From DAIDJM01 sp964250215 (GTDB lineage Bacteria; Pseudomonadota; Alphaproteobacteria; Acetobacterales; Acetobacteraceae), in contig CAXUEX010000008.1 of the NCBI GenBank assembly GCA_964250215.1, positions 1-39,463 on the forward strand: a DNA stretch of 39,463 bases, given 5' to 3'. The translations under genes and the position numbers were made by a program. Of the stretch, positions 30,481 through 39,056 are shown piece after piece. Under the pieces are notes generated by a model that made no database searches, had not been told where the DNA came from, and saw only the letters and a program-made list of their open reading frames with translations. How positions within the stretch are numbered: the stretch's first letter is position 1; the number at the start of each line of letters is the position of its first letter.

Positions 30481-31440
30481 ATGGGGGCGCGCGGCGTGGA
30501 AAGCAAGCCTTGCCTGGTGTTTTGCGCCGCGTATGCGGGGCTGCGGAACCAGGGGCTGGGCTTGGCCGAGGCAGCTTGCCTCGCTCCGCGGGTCGTGGAG
30601 ATCGCGGCGCACCGGCCCTGGCGCTGGTTGCCGCCCGCGCTGTGGCCCGCGCCGCTGCTGGCGGTGCGGATGCCACCGCCGCCGGAGGCTCTGGTGATCG
30701 GCGTGGGTGGCGCGGCGGCTGCCGTGGGCGCGGCCTTGCGCCGGCGCGGGCACCTTGTGGTGCAGGTGCAACATCCGCGGATGACTTCGCGGCACTTCGA
30801 CCTGATCGTGGCCAGCCGGCATGACGAGCTGACCGGCCCGAACGTGATCGCCACACGCACCGCGCTGCACCGCGTCACCCCGGGGCGCCTGGAAGCGGCG
30901 CGGGCCGAATGGGCGCCACGCTTCGCGCATCTGCCCCGGCCGCTGGTGGCCGTGCTGGTGGGCGGCAGCAACGGCCGGTTCCGCCTGGCGGCCGCGGAAG
31001 GCGCGGCGCTGGCCGGAGACCTCGCGGCAATGATGCGGCGGGACGGGGTTGGCGTGGCGCTGACTCCCTCAAGGCGGACGGCGCCGGAAGTGCGTCGGAT
31101 TCTGCAGGCCGCGCTGGCGCCGCTGGGCGGCTGGATGTGGGACCTGACCGGCGAAAACCCGTATTTCGGCCTGCTGGCCTGCGCCGATGCCGTGGTGGCA
31201 ACGATCGACAGCATTTCCATGGTCTCCGAAGCGGTGGCCACGTCGGCGCCCGTGTTGCTGGCGGAACTGCCGGGTCGGTCGCGCCGCGTGGGTTTGTTCC
31301 TGCAAGGCCTGCGGCAAGAGGCGCGCGTGCGGGATTTTGCCGGCCGGTTCGAAAGCTGGAACACGGCGCCGCTCGACGACACGGCAGCGGCGGCGGCGGA
31401 AATGCGGCGCCGTCTGTTGCCGGAAGGCGTGAGCTTGTAG
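30481..31440 (+). CDS. ELM1-like (DUF1022) protein, putative nucleotide-sugar-linked enzyme (319 aa)
   Basis: Resembles the ELM1/GtrOC family, GT-B-like proteins of unknown bacterial role (the plant member affects mitochondrial fission). Seen: LRNQGLGLAEA, VIGVGGAAAAVGAALRRRG, VVQVQHPRMTSRHFDLIVASRHDEL, NVIATRTALHRVTP, VAVLVGGSNGRFRLA, TPSRRTAPEVRRIL, MWDLTGENPYFGLLACADAVVATIDSISMVSEAVAT, matching the family's 'GP.(N)V..T.G..H' and 'T.DS.SM.SEA' signatures. Cytosolic, no signal peptide. Start ATG 30481; GTG 30496 with a better-placed G-rich site is possible. It is followed after 9 bp by the 626-aa gene. Confidence 0.82.
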   Translation: MGARGVESKPCLVFCAAYAGLRNQGLGLAEAACLAPRVVEIAAHRPWRWLPPALWPAPLLAVRMPPPPEALVIGVGGAAAAVGAALRRRGHLVVQVQHPRMTSRHFDLIVASRHDELTGPNVIATRTALHRVTPGRLEAARAEWAPRFAHLPRPLVAVLVGGSNGRFRLAAAEGAALAGDLAAMMRRDGVGVALTPSRRTAPEVRRILQAALAPLGGWMWDLTGENPYFGLLACADAVVATIDSISMVSEAVATSAPVLLAELPGRSRRVGLFLQGLRQEARVRDFAGRFESWNTAPLDDTAAAAAEMRRRLLPEGVSL

Positions 31441-31449
31441 GTCGGGGCG

Positions 31450-33330
31450 ATGCTGGACATTCAGACGTTCGACGCCAAGCGCGGCGGCAATGTTTTCTAC
31501 AAGGCACTGGCGCATCCGCTGGCGGCGGAGCAGATGGCCGCGCTGGCCGGCGAATTGCGCGCGGCGGGGCCGATGGCGCTATTCGATCCGGAGGGCGTGG
31601 CGCCGGCACTCTATTCGCTGCATCCGGAGCTGCCGGCGCCGAGCGGGTATTTCGTGCAGGATGTGGATCGCGTCGGCACCGCTTTCGGCACGCTCGCGGC
31701 GCGGCCAATCACGGAGATTGGCGCGACAGACGCGGCCGTGCTGCTGATAGCGGGTTTCGACACGTCGCGCGTGGCGGCGCGGCTGCAAGGGATGGCGCCG
31801 GGGTTGAAAATCGTGTCCCTCGATCGGGCGCGCCTGCCGGAAGCGATGCTGACGAACCGGCGGCAATATCTCGACCGGCTGAATTTCGCGACGAATTATG
31901 CGTTCTTCCGCGACAGCAACGGGCTGCACACGCGGCTGGTCGGCGCGAATTACTGGGCCGGATATGGCGCCGGCGCGGTGCGGTTGTGGCTGCGGCTGTT
32001 CGGCGCGGATGGTACGGAACTCGCCACCTGGGAACAGAAGCTGCCGCCGGCGCAGGCCGGGTTCGCCATCGACAGCGCCGAACTGCGCGCGCGCTTCGGC
32101 CTGGCGGAATTCACCGGCCAGCTTTTCATCCACGCGCTGGGCGTGGCCGGGCACGACGTGGTGAAATACGCGCTCGACACCTATGGCAGCCCCGGCGAGC
32201 CGAGCCTTTCGGTGACGCACGATGCGAATGCCTGGCCATCCGACCGCTATGCCGGGCTGCCGGCGCCGAATGCCGACGAGCAGGTTCTGTTGTGGATCCA
32301 GAACAGCCATGCGGCGCCCATCCCCGCCGGTGCGATCGTGCTGGACCGCATGGGGCGGGAACAGCCGGTGGCGCTGCCGCGCGAGGTGCCGGGCTATGCC
32401 AGCGTGGCGCTGGATGTGGCGGAGCTGCTGCCCGGCCTGCACTGGCCGGCGCAGATCGAGTTGCGCGCCGGGCGGCATCTGGTGCGCCCGCGTTATGAAG
32501 TGCGGCGGCACGGGCGCACGCGCATCGCGCATGTAAACGTGGAACGCGCCGATCTGCGCCCCGATCCGGCCATCGCGAAGCTCTCGAATCTGCTCGGGCG
32601 CGGCTTCCTGCTGCCCTTCCCGGTGCTCCCGCCGGACCGGTTCCGCACCATCGTGCAACCGAACCCGATGGCGGAGAGCCAGAAAACCTTGCCGTTGCGG
32701 CTGGACGTGTTCGACGAATCCGGCCGCCTGCGTGGCCAGCGCTTCCTCGGCTGCCTGCCCCGCGACCACGATACCGCCGCGGATCTGGAAGGCCTGGCCA
32801 CCAGCGCCGGCCATGCCGAGCTGGTGTACGATTTTCGGAACGGCGGCGAAGCGGATGGCTGGCTGCACGCGCTGTTCCGCTACGAACACCGCCAGAGCGG
32901 CCACGCGGCGGAATGCAGTTTCGGCGCGCATATCTTCAACACGGCCATGGTATGGCGCGACGAACCGCAATCCTATAGCGGGCCACCGCCAGGGCTTTCC
33001 ACGCGCCTGTTCCTTAAGCTCGGCGACGCGGAGCGCCGCAGTTTCGCGGTGCTGCTATATCCGGCCTCGGCCGACTGGCACGACTATTCCGCCACCACGC
33101 TGCAATTGGTGGGCAGCGACGGCGTGCCTATGGAGGAGCGCGCGTTGCGGATCGCGTGCCACGGCTCGGCAACAATGTTCCCGCACGAGGCATTCGGCGA
33201 GGCTGCCCTGCAACGGGCGGGAGACGGCGGTTACGTGCTGGTGCGCGACGCGACGTGCCGTCTGTTCGGCTATCACGGCTTGATGGATGCGGCAGGCGGG
33301 TTTTCACTGGATCACATGTTCGGATTTTAA
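31450..33330 (+). CDS. Large protein of unknown function (626 aa)
   Basis: No family recognised. No signal peptide and no membrane segment, so probably cytoplasmic. The sequence looks like several beta-sandwich-like blocks of 80-120 residues: about 165-255 (VRLWLRLFGADGTELATWE, FTGQLFIHALGVAGHDVVKY), 280-360 (QVLLWIQNSHAAPIPAG, ASVALDVAELLPGLHWPA), 410-500 (LRLDVFDESGRLRG, HAELVYDFRNGG) and 510-626 (TRLFLKLGDAERRSFAVLLYP). About 150-160 reads NFATNYAFFRDSNGLHTRLVG. It begins 9 bp after the ELM1-like gene (likely one operon) and converges on the phosphotriesterase gene with a 9-bp gap. The pairing suggests a role in envelope glycan or surface work, but this is a guess. Confidence 0.75.
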   Translation: MLDIQTFDAKRGGNVFYKALAHPLAAEQMAALAGELRAAGPMALFDPEGVAPALYSLHPELPAPSGYFVQDVDRVGTAFGTLAARPITEIGATDAAVLLIAGFDTSRVAARLQGMAPGLKIVSLDRARLPEAMLTNRRQYLDRLNFATNYAFFRDSNGLHTRLVGANYWAGYGAGAVRLWLRLFGADGTELATWEQKLPPAQAGFAIDSAELRARFGLAEFTGQLFIHALGVAGHDVVKYALDTYGSPGEPSLSVTHDANAWPSDRYAGLPAPNADEQVLLWIQNSHAAPIPAGAIVLDRMGREQPVALPREVPGYASVALDVAELLPGLHWPAQIELRAGRHLVRPRYEVRRHGRTRIAHVNVERADLRPDPAIAKLSNLLGRGFLLPFPVLPPDRFRTIVQPNPMAESQKTLPLRLDVFDESGRLRGQRFLGCLPRDHDTAADLEGLATSAGHAELVYDFRNGGEADGWLHALFRYEHRQSGHAAECSFGAHIFNTAMVWRDEPQSYSGPPPGLSTRLFLKLGDAERRSFAVLLYPASADWHDYSATTLQLVGSDGVPMEERALRIACHGSATMFPHEAFGEAALQRAGDGGYVLVRDATCRLFGYHGLMDAAGGFSLDHMFGF

Positions 33331-33339
33331 GCCGCGCGT

Positions 33340-34302
33340 CTATGCCTCGCCGCTGAAATACCGGCGCGGGTTGTCGGCAATGATGTGATCCAGATCGGCC
33401 TGGCTCACGCCCATGTCGCGCAGCGCCGGGAAAATCCGCTCGAACAGATGCGTCAGCGTCCAGTTCGGCAAAATCTGCTTCACCTGCGCCGGATCGCCCA
33501 CATTCGGCACGCCGCCCAGCCAGCAATTCACCGTGTCGTGCGACACCATCACGCGGTCGCGGTGGCCCGAATCGATGAGCTGCTTGAGGTTCTTCATGCG
33601 GTTTTCGTCGCTGTTGAAAACCTCGATGCCAAAACGGTCGAAACCCACATAGGCGCCGCGTTCGGCGAGCGATTTCTGATACGGATGATCGTCGCGGCCG
33701 CACGAATGCCCCACCAGCAGCCGGTGCGGCGCCAGGCCCTCGCCGGTCACGATATCGATCTGGTCGTGGCCGCAGCTGCAATTTTCGGTGTGCGACAACA
33801 CGGGCACGCCGGTGAGTTTCGCCGCCCGCGCACCGGCGGTGAGCAGCTTGCGTTCGTAATCGCTCACGCTTCCGTCGCCGGTGGCCACCTTCACGATGCC
33901 GGGCCGGATGCCGCTGCCGCCCACCCCGTCCTCGATCTCGCGCACATAAATCTCGGTGATGGTATCGATATCCAAATGGCTGAACGTGAAAGGAATGCCC
34001 TGCGCCTCGAAATACCCGCCAACCGCGCAAACCAGGTTCACGCCGCTGCGCTGCGCCACTTCGGCAATGAAAGTAACGTCGCGGCCGAGATCCATCGGGC
34101 ACGGATCCACCACCGTGCGAACGCCATGCGCGTGCAGCATCTGGAACGCATCCACCACGCGCGCCAGCGCCTCCTGGCGCACGAAGCGGGGCATGCGGTT
34201 GTCCATGAACCATCCGGGGTAGCCGATCAGCACGTGTTCGTGGATCAGCGTCTTGCCGAGCGCGTCGGCGGGGCGGCTGCCCAGGACGGTCTGCACGCTC
34301 AC
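33340..34302 (-). CDS. Phosphotriesterase-family metal hydrolase (320 aa)
   Basis: Amidohydrolase-superfamily TIM barrel with a two-metal site; family members are lactonases, phosphotriesterases or of unknown substrate. Metal ligands visible: His21 and His23 (LIHEHVLIG), bridging-lysine candidate Lys138 (PGIVKVATGDG), His171 (VPVLSHTEN), His199 (LLVGHSCGRDD) and Asp255 (MVSHDTVNCW). The start is GTG at 34302, overlapping the TGA of the peptidase gene as GTGA. 320 aa fits PTE-like lactonases. Being co-translated with a secreted peptidase is unusual; the substrate is unknown. Confidence 0.92.
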   Translation of the reverse strand: MSVQTVLGSRPADALGKTLIHEHVLIGYPGWFMDNRMPRFVRQEALARVVDAFQMLHAHGVRTVVDPCPMDLGRDVTFIAEVAQRSGVNLVCAVGGYFEAQGIPFTFSHLDIDTITEIYVREIEDGVGGSGIRPGIVKVATGDGSVSDYERKLLTAGARAAKLTGVPVLSHTENCSCGHDQIDIVTGEGLAPHRLLVGHSCGRDDHPYQKSLAERGAYVGFDRFGIEVFNSDENRMKNLKQLIDSGHRDRVMVSHDTVNCWLGGVPNVGDPAQVKQILPNWTLTHLFERIFPALRDMGVSQADLDHIIADNPRRYFSGEA

Positions 34303-35924
34303 TTCAGGTTGTCGGTGCCGCGGATGAAGCCGGCCACGTTGTCGTGCAACTGCCTCAACGAGGCTTCGTGCGCATAGACCATGTGCCCGGATTCATAGAA
34401 CGCGTAGGAGATATTCGCCTGCAAGCGCGGCTCCATCGGCAGATGGTGCATCTCGTAGATACCTTCGAAGAACGGCGTGGCCAGATCGTAATAGCCGGCG
34501 TTCAGCATCACTTTCAGCCGCGGATTGTATTTCATCGCCGCCGCCAGATCGGGCATCACATTCACCGGGCCGAGCGATGGGCCCTCGCCGCCCGGCTGCT
34601 CATGCTTCCAATCCCACGCGCGGAACACATCGGTCTCCGGCTTGTAAGTCAGGTCCTGGCCGTAATGCAGCGTTTTGCGCACGTAATCGTTGAACGCGCT
34701 GACATAAGCCGAGCCGATGGCGGCGGATTGCGGATCGTAATCGGCCTCCTTGCTCAGCGGATCCATGCTGGGGCCCGAAAAGCGCGTATCCAGCCGTCCG
34801 GTGGTGGTGTCGGTGTCGTCCTGCAAATTCTTCTCGAACTCGCCGCCGCTGATGCGCAGATTGGCCTTCAGCAGATAGGCAACCGGCAGCCCGGTGTAAT
34901 CGTGCAGCTTGCCCGCGATCGCCTGCCGCTTGTCCGCCGGCAGCGCCGCGCCCTGCGCCAGCGCCAGCGCATAATCACCCAGCGCGAAACGCTCCACCCC
35001 ATCCAGAAACCCGCGCAAATCCTGCGGCGGCTGCGGCAGCTTGTGGTGGTAATACGCGGTCGCCGCATACGTGGGCAGCGCCAGTTGATAAGGCAGATCC
35101 ACGCCGGGATTGCCTTCCGGCTGATCGGCGCTGAAATCGAAATTCAGGATCTGCGAGAGCAGCACAACGCCGTTGAAATCCACCGATTTGTCGGTTTCCA
35201 GCAGGTTGATTAGATTGGCGCTGCGCGTGGTGCCATAGCTTTCGCCGAACAGGTATTTCGGCGAGTTCCAGCGGCCGTATTTGCCCAGGAACGACGTGAT
35301 GAAATTGGCGAACGCGTTCGCATCCTGGTCCACGCCCCAGAACGTCTTTTCCTTGTTGGCGCCGGCAATGCGCCCGAACCCGGTGCCCGGTGCATCGACG
35401 AACACCAGGTCCGCCACATCCAGCAGCGAACTGTCGTTGTTCACCAATTGATACGGCGCGGCCGGGCTATGCCGATCGTCCAGAGTAACAACCCGCCGCG
35501 GCCCGAACGCGCCCATGTGCAGCCAAACCGTGGAACTGCCGGGGCCGCCATTGTAGAGGAACACCAGCGGCCGCGAATCCGGCTTCGCGTCGCGCTTGAA
35601 ATACGCCACGTACGACATCGCCGCCTCGGCCTCCGGCTCCTTCTCCTTGTCCGGATCGGTTTTCGGCGCGTCGTCCCAATCCTTGCCGTGCACCACCAGC
35701 GTGCCCACCACCGCATGATAATTGATCGCGGCGCCGCCTACATTCACGGTGCCGTCGCTGCCCTGCTCGCTAGGCTTGAAAATGCCTTTGCCGCTCTCCG
35801 GCTTGTCGGCGCTCGGCGCCTCGCTGCCGGGTTTTTCGGGCTTCGTGTCGTCGGCCCACCCGGTGGTGGCGAGCGCGGTGCCGAGCAGCAGCAGGGAAGC
35901 GAGGCCGGTGGTCCGGAGGGTCAT
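34299..35924 (-). CDS. Secreted S10 family serine carboxypeptidase-like protein (541 aa)
   Basis: Signal peptide MTLRTTGLASLLLLGTALATTGWA, then a charged Lys/Glu/Asp linker and an alpha/beta-hydrolase peptidase S10 domain. Landmarks: PLVFLYNGGPGSSTVWLHMGAFGPRRV (oxyanion region), VFVDAPGTGFGR, the nucleophile elbow YLFGESYGTTRS, the acid in LNAGYYDLATPFF and the base in AFYESGHMVY. Such periplasmic carboxypeptidases are common in acidophilic and soil alphaproteobacteria. The start at 35924 places the signal peptide at the N-terminus; the frame is open further 5' without homology. Its stop overlaps the start of the phosphotriesterase-like gene. It is divergent from dnaJ. Confidence 0.93.
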   Translation of the reverse strand: MTLRTTGLASLLLLGTALATTGWADDTKPEKPGSEAPSADKPESGKGIFKPSEQGSDGTVNVGGAAINYHAVVGTLVVHGKDWDDAPKTDPDKEKEPEAEAAMSYVAYFKRDAKPDSRPLVFLYNGGPGSSTVWLHMGAFGPRRVVTLDDRHSPAAPYQLVNNDSSLLDVADLVFVDAPGTGFGRIAGANKEKTFWGVDQDANAFANFITSFLGKYGRWNSPKYLFGESYGTTRSANLINLLETDKSVDFNGVVLLSQILNFDFSADQPEGNPGVDLPYQLALPTYAATAYYHHKLPQPPQDLRGFLDGVERFALGDYALALAQGAALPADKRQAIAGKLHDYTGLPVAYLLKANLRISGGEFEKNLQDDTDTTTGRLDTRFSGPSMDPLSKEADYDPQSAAIGSAYVSAFNDYVRKTLHYGQDLTYKPETDVFRAWDWKHEQPGGEGPSLGPVNVMPDLAAAMKYNPRLKVMLNAGYYDLATPFFEGIYEMHHLPMEPRLQANISYAFYESGHMVYAHEASLRQLHDNVAGFIRGTDNLK

Positions 35925-36035
35925 GAGAAATCCGCTTATGGTTGAGCGCGCCCGCTTTACCGCCGGCTTTCGCCCCTGGCCAGGGAGCCGCCGCGTCGGC
36001 TGGAAACCGCCCGCGCCACACCGTATGTGCGGGGC

Positions 36036-36959
36036 ATGGCGGCCGATCCGTATCAAACCCTGGGCGTGGCCAAGGATGCGACGCCCGAGCAGATCCGCAC
36101 GGCGTTCCGCAACCTGGCCAAGCAGCACCACCCCGATCTCAACCCCGGCAACAAGAAGGCCGAGGACCGCTTCAAGGCCGTCAGCGCCGCGAACGAGCTG
36201 CTGTCCGACCCCGAACGCCGCGCCCGCTTCGATCGCGGCGAGATCGATGCCGCCGGACAGGAGCGGCCGGAGCGCTACGGCTACCGCTACCACGCCGACG
36301 CGGCGGAAGGCGCGCGCTACCGGCCCGGCATGCCGCCGGAGGAGGATCCGGCCTTTGCCGAAATCTTCTCCGAGATGTTCCCCCGCGGCGGCGGCCAGGG
36401 TTCAGCGCGCGCCCGGATGCGCGGCCAGGATCAGCAATACCGGCTGGAGGTGGATTTCACCGAAGCCGCCCTGGGCGCCCAACGCCGGCTGACGCTGCCC
36501 GACGGCCGCACGCTGGATGTGGCCATCCCGCCGGGGCTGGAGGACGGGCAGGTGCTGCGGCTGCGCGGCCAGGGCGGCGCCGGCTGGAACGACGGCCCCC
36601 CCGGCGACGCGCTGATCGAAGTCGGCGTGCGGCCGCACCGGCACCTGCGGCGCGAAGGCCGCGATCTGCATTTGGATCTGCCGGTGACGGTGGCCGAGGC
36701 CGTGCTGGGCGCGAAAGTGCCCGTGCCGACGCTCGGCGGCAGCCTCACGCTCACCATTCCGCGCCATTCCGATGCCGGGCGCGTGCTGCGGCTGCGCGGC
36801 CAGGGCCTTCCGGCGCAGGATGGCGCCGCCGCCGGCGATCTGTATGTGCGGCTTTCGCTGGTCGCCGGCACCCCGGACGCCGCGTTGGAGACCGCCCTGC
36901 AGGAATGGCGGGACCGCCACGCCGACGATCCGCGCCCGAGCCTGGCGGAGGCCGGATGA
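36036..36959 (+). CDS. DnaJ C-terminal-domain co-chaperone (CbpA-like, 307 aa)
   Basis: Type II (no zinc finger) J-protein that stimulates DnaK. J-domain residues 4-70 (DPYQTLGVAKDATPEQIRTA) with the HPD at 32-34, then a Gly/Arg-rich spacer (PRGGGQGSARARM) and the two C-terminal substrate-binding domains (LEVDFTEAALGAQRRLTLPDG, IPPGLEDGQVLRLRGQG, VTVAEAVLGAKVPVPTLGG, RLRGQGLP). Start ATG 36036; a GTG at 36027 is also possible. The TGA overlaps the ATG of the CbpM-like gene, the usual pairing. Confidence 0.94.
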   Translation: MAADPYQTLGVAKDATPEQIRTAFRNLAKQHHPDLNPGNKKAEDRFKAVSAANELLSDPERRARFDRGEIDAAGQERPERYGYRYHADAAEGARYRPGMPPEEDPAFAEIFSEMFPRGGGQGSARARMRGQDQQYRLEVDFTEAALGAQRRLTLPDGRTLDVAIPPGLEDGQVLRLRGQGGAGWNDGPPGDALIEVGVRPHRHLRREGRDLHLDLPVTVAEAVLGAKVPVPTLGGSLTLTIPRHSDAGRVLRLRGQGLPAQDGAAAGDLYVRLSLVAGTPDAALETALQEWRDRHADDPRPSLAEAG

Positions 36960-37273
36960 TCACCGTCGAGGCCTTATGCGGCGAGGTGCCCGGCCTGACG
37001 CGCGACGTGCTGGAGCATTTTCTGGCCCAGGGTTGGGTGCGCGCGGCCAGGCGCGAGCCGGAAATGCAGTTCGCGGCCATGGACGCGGCGCGGGTGCGGC
37101 TGATCGTGGAGCTGCGGCAGGAGCTGCTGGTGGAGGATGCGACGCTGCCGGTGGTGCTTTCGCTGCTGGATCAATTGTATGCCACGCGCCGGCAACTGCG
37201 CCGCGTGCTGAAGGAAGCGCCGCCGGAGCAGCGCGCGCGGCTGCTGCAGGTTCTGGCCGAAACTACACGGTAA
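36956..37273 (+). CDS. Chaperone modulator CbpM family protein (105 aa)
   Basis: MerR-like small protein that binds and restrains CbpA-type J-proteins. Reads MITVEALCGEVPGLTRDVLEHFLAQGWVRA, with conserved 'W..' and FAAMDAARVRLIVELRQELLVEDATLPVVLSLLDQLYATRRQLRRVL, the CbpM helix. ATG at 36956 overlaps the dnaJ stop (ATGA), so expression is coupled. The tail-to-tail gap to the next minus-strand open frame is negative by 11 bp. Confidence 0.88.
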   Translation: MITVEALCGEVPGLTRDVLEHFLAQGWVRAARREPEMQFAAMDAARVRLIVELRQELLVEDATLPVVLSLLDQLYATRRQLRRVLKEAPPEQRARLLQVLAETTR

Positions 37274-37412
37274 TGTCGAGCGGCCGCGTCGGCGGCGCGC
37301 TGCGCACCGACGCATCGTGGTCGCGATCGCGGTCCGGCCGCGGCGCGGGCGCGGTGGGCGCCGCACGGTTCAGCGCAGCAGGGGCGGGGAAGTGCGGGGA
37401 AATCTGGGTCAT
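37263..37412 (-). CDS. Possible small protein (49 aa)
   Basis: MTQISPHFPAPAALNRAAP through a proline- and arginine-rich middle to RPLDITV. No family recognised. In its favour is a well-placed AGAGG 6 nt before the ATG at 37412; against it are the low complexity and its overlap with the cbpM 3' end. It lies between cbpM and a chimeric pseudogene, so it may be chance. Confidence 0.3.
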   Translation of the reverse strand: MTQISPHFPAPAALNRAAPTAPAPRPDRDRDHDASVRSAPPTRPLDITV

Positions 37413-37453
37413 CGGTGGCCTCTGAACGTTCGCCAAGCTATCGCCGATTGAGG

Positions 37454-38292
37454 TTAAGAACCGGTTGAAAGCGACGCGGTCGTCGGATCGTAGGCATAGC
37501 CCGTGATCGTTCCGTCCCGGATCCGCCCGATCGCCTCGTCGATGATGAACAGCGGCACCAGGAACCATTCCCGCGGCACCACCGGTCGCCCGAAACGGTC
37601 CTTGATCTCGATATCCAGCCGCGCCGCGCCAAACACGCGATGGATCACATTCCCCAGCCGCGCCCGGTTGATGTTGAACAGCTCGTATTTTGCAACAATC
37701 TCCACCTCAGCCATCAGGAACGTGGCATCCAGCCGCGCATTGGCGATCCGCCGTTCCACCTCCCCGCCTGTCACGCCGATCTTGTGCAGCAGGTCGCGAT
37801 GCGCCGCCACGGCCGGATGGTCGGACCGGCTGCGCAGCACATAAACCACGCCGCTGGCGGCGTCCCCGTCTTCGCTCTCGCCGGAAAACAACGGCCTGGC
37901 TTCGGGCTCCACAATCCGCCGCCCGGCCGGATCCTGGTCGGGAAAATCGGCATAGGCGCAGGCCACCGTCTCGCCGCTCGCCAGGTCCTCGGCCTCGAGC
38001 GTCTCGCCATCGGTCGCCAGCACGAATTTGGTCCGCGCGCGGGCCGTCGCCGGGCTGGCTTTCAGCGCCGCCAGGGTCGCGTCACCGCGGCCGCCAGGGC
38101 CACGGCAATATGGATGTTCCGGCTCTGCAGCACGCCGCCCAGATCGGATTTGTTCGAATCACCCCGGCGCAGGCGCTTCAGCGTCGTCTCGTTGTTGCCG
38201 AACGCCTGCAAGAACGCATACGGAAATTCCGCCGCATCGAATGGCAGCTCGGCCAGCGCGGAAATCGCCTGCTCGATCTCGACGGCATTCAC
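37454..38292 (-). pseudogene. Chimeric relic: DNA methyltransferase N-terminus joined to GIY-YIG (T5orf172) C-terminus, frameshifted
   Basis: Reading leftward from GTG 38292: NAVEIEQAISALAELPFDAA and EAFGNNETTLKRLRRGDSNK-type text, ending GGVLQSRNIHIA, which is the start of large class I SAM-dependent DNA methyltransferases. After one base is lost near 38080-38084 the frame switches and continues ATLAALKASPATARARTKF, VLATDGETLEAEDLASGETV, CAYADFPD. Then, without a gap, the text changes to AGRRIVEPEARPLFSGESEDG, SGVVYVLRSRSDHPAVAAHRD and KIGVTGGEVERRI, ending PREWFLVPLFIIDEAI and GTITGYAYDP, which is the C-terminal half of a GIY-YIG (T5orf172) nuclease. The middle of both genes is deleted. Confidence 0.72.
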
Positions 38293-38423
38293 GGAACGCA
38301 AACCCCTTCCGGTTCAGCGATGGCCGCGCAACGGCCCCGCCAGGCAGTATGGCCCGAAACCGCAACCGAACCGAAAGCCCCCCGTTCTCGCAATCCGCAT
38401 CCGCCCGTTCTATCTTCGCCGGC

Positions 38424-38735
38424 ATGAACGACGAGCAAGCCCGCCCCACCGCCACCGCCGACGCCACCCTGGAAGCCGATGCGCTGCCGGAGAAGCTGGC
38501 GGAAGCGGTTTCCAGCGCCGAGCAAGGCAGCCGGGTAGCGCTGACTCGCAAAGGCAAGCCCATAGCCTTCCTGGTGCCGGTGGAAGACGCCGAAGCCTTG
38601 GAAGCTCTGGAAGATGCGGCCGATGCCAAGGCGATCCGCGAAGGGCGCGCCGCTTATGCGCGGGAAGGCCACACCTGGCCCACCTACACCATCGAGGAAT
38701 TCGCGGCCCGCTGGGGCGACGATCCAGCTTCATAG
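38424..38735 (+). CDS. Phd/YefM-type antitoxin (103 aa)
   Basis: Antitoxin and autorepressor of a type II system. The core LPEKLAEAVSSAEQGSRVALTRKGKPIAFLVPVEDAEALE is the Phd/YefM DNA-binding fold; the C-terminal AREGHTWPTYTIEEFAARWG is the toxin-binding tail. It has an N-terminal extension of about 20 residues (MNDEQARPTATADATLEADA). TATCTT ends 7 nt before the ATG with no ribosome site, suggesting a leaderless message. The toxin gene follows after 9 bp. Confidence 0.9.
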   Translation: MNDEQARPTATADATLEADALPEKLAEAVSSAEQGSRVALTRKGKPIAFLVPVEDAEALEALEDAADAKAIREGRAAYAREGHTWPTYTIEEFAARWGDDPAS

Positions 38736-38744
38736 GCGCGCCTC

Positions 38745-38999
38745 ATGGCATGGAACCTGGCATTCGAGCCGAGTGCGGCGCGTCAGCTTGCGGCCCTGGA
38801 TCCGCCGATTGGCAAGCGCATCCGGGCAGCATTGCGCAGGCTGGCGCGCGATCCGCAGGCTGCCCCCAACGTCATTGCCATGACCGGCGGCGGCTACCGG
38901 CTCCGCGTCGGCGACTGGCGGGTTATCTACACCCTGCACGCCGATACGGTGGTAATACTGGTGCTGCGCATCGCACACCGGCGCGAAGCCTACCGATAG
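38745..38999 (+). CDS. RelE/ParE-family toxin (84 aa)
   Basis: Ribosome-dependent mRNA interferase fold. Reads WNLAFEPSAARQLAALDPPI, IRAALRRLARDPQAAPNVIAMTGGGYRLRVGDWRVIYTLHADTVVILVLRIAHRREAYR. The catalytic-face residues expected for RelE (Arg in 'YRLRVGDWRVIY', Arg/Tyr at the C-terminus) are present, so it is probably active. Complete, in the usual antitoxin-toxin order, next to the methyltransferase/GIY-YIG relic. Confidence 0.92.
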   Translation: MAWNLAFEPSAARQLAALDPPIGKRIRAALRRLARDPQAAPNVIAMTGGGYRLRVGDWRVIYTLHADTVVILVLRIAHRREAYR

Positions 39000-39056
39000 A
39001 AGCCGCGGTCCCCGCTTCCGCCGCCTCCGCAAACCCCAGCTAAGTCATTGAAATCA

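Noticed and set aside
31579..32970. Minus-strand open frame opposite the 626-aa gene
   Set aside because: Arg/His/Gln-rich antisense artefact; the plus strand has operon spacing and balanced composition.
35942..36956. Extension of the cbpM frame upstream through dnaJ
   Set aside because: The upstream part is a shadow of dnaJ; the ATG at 36956 with the ATGA overlap is the natural start.
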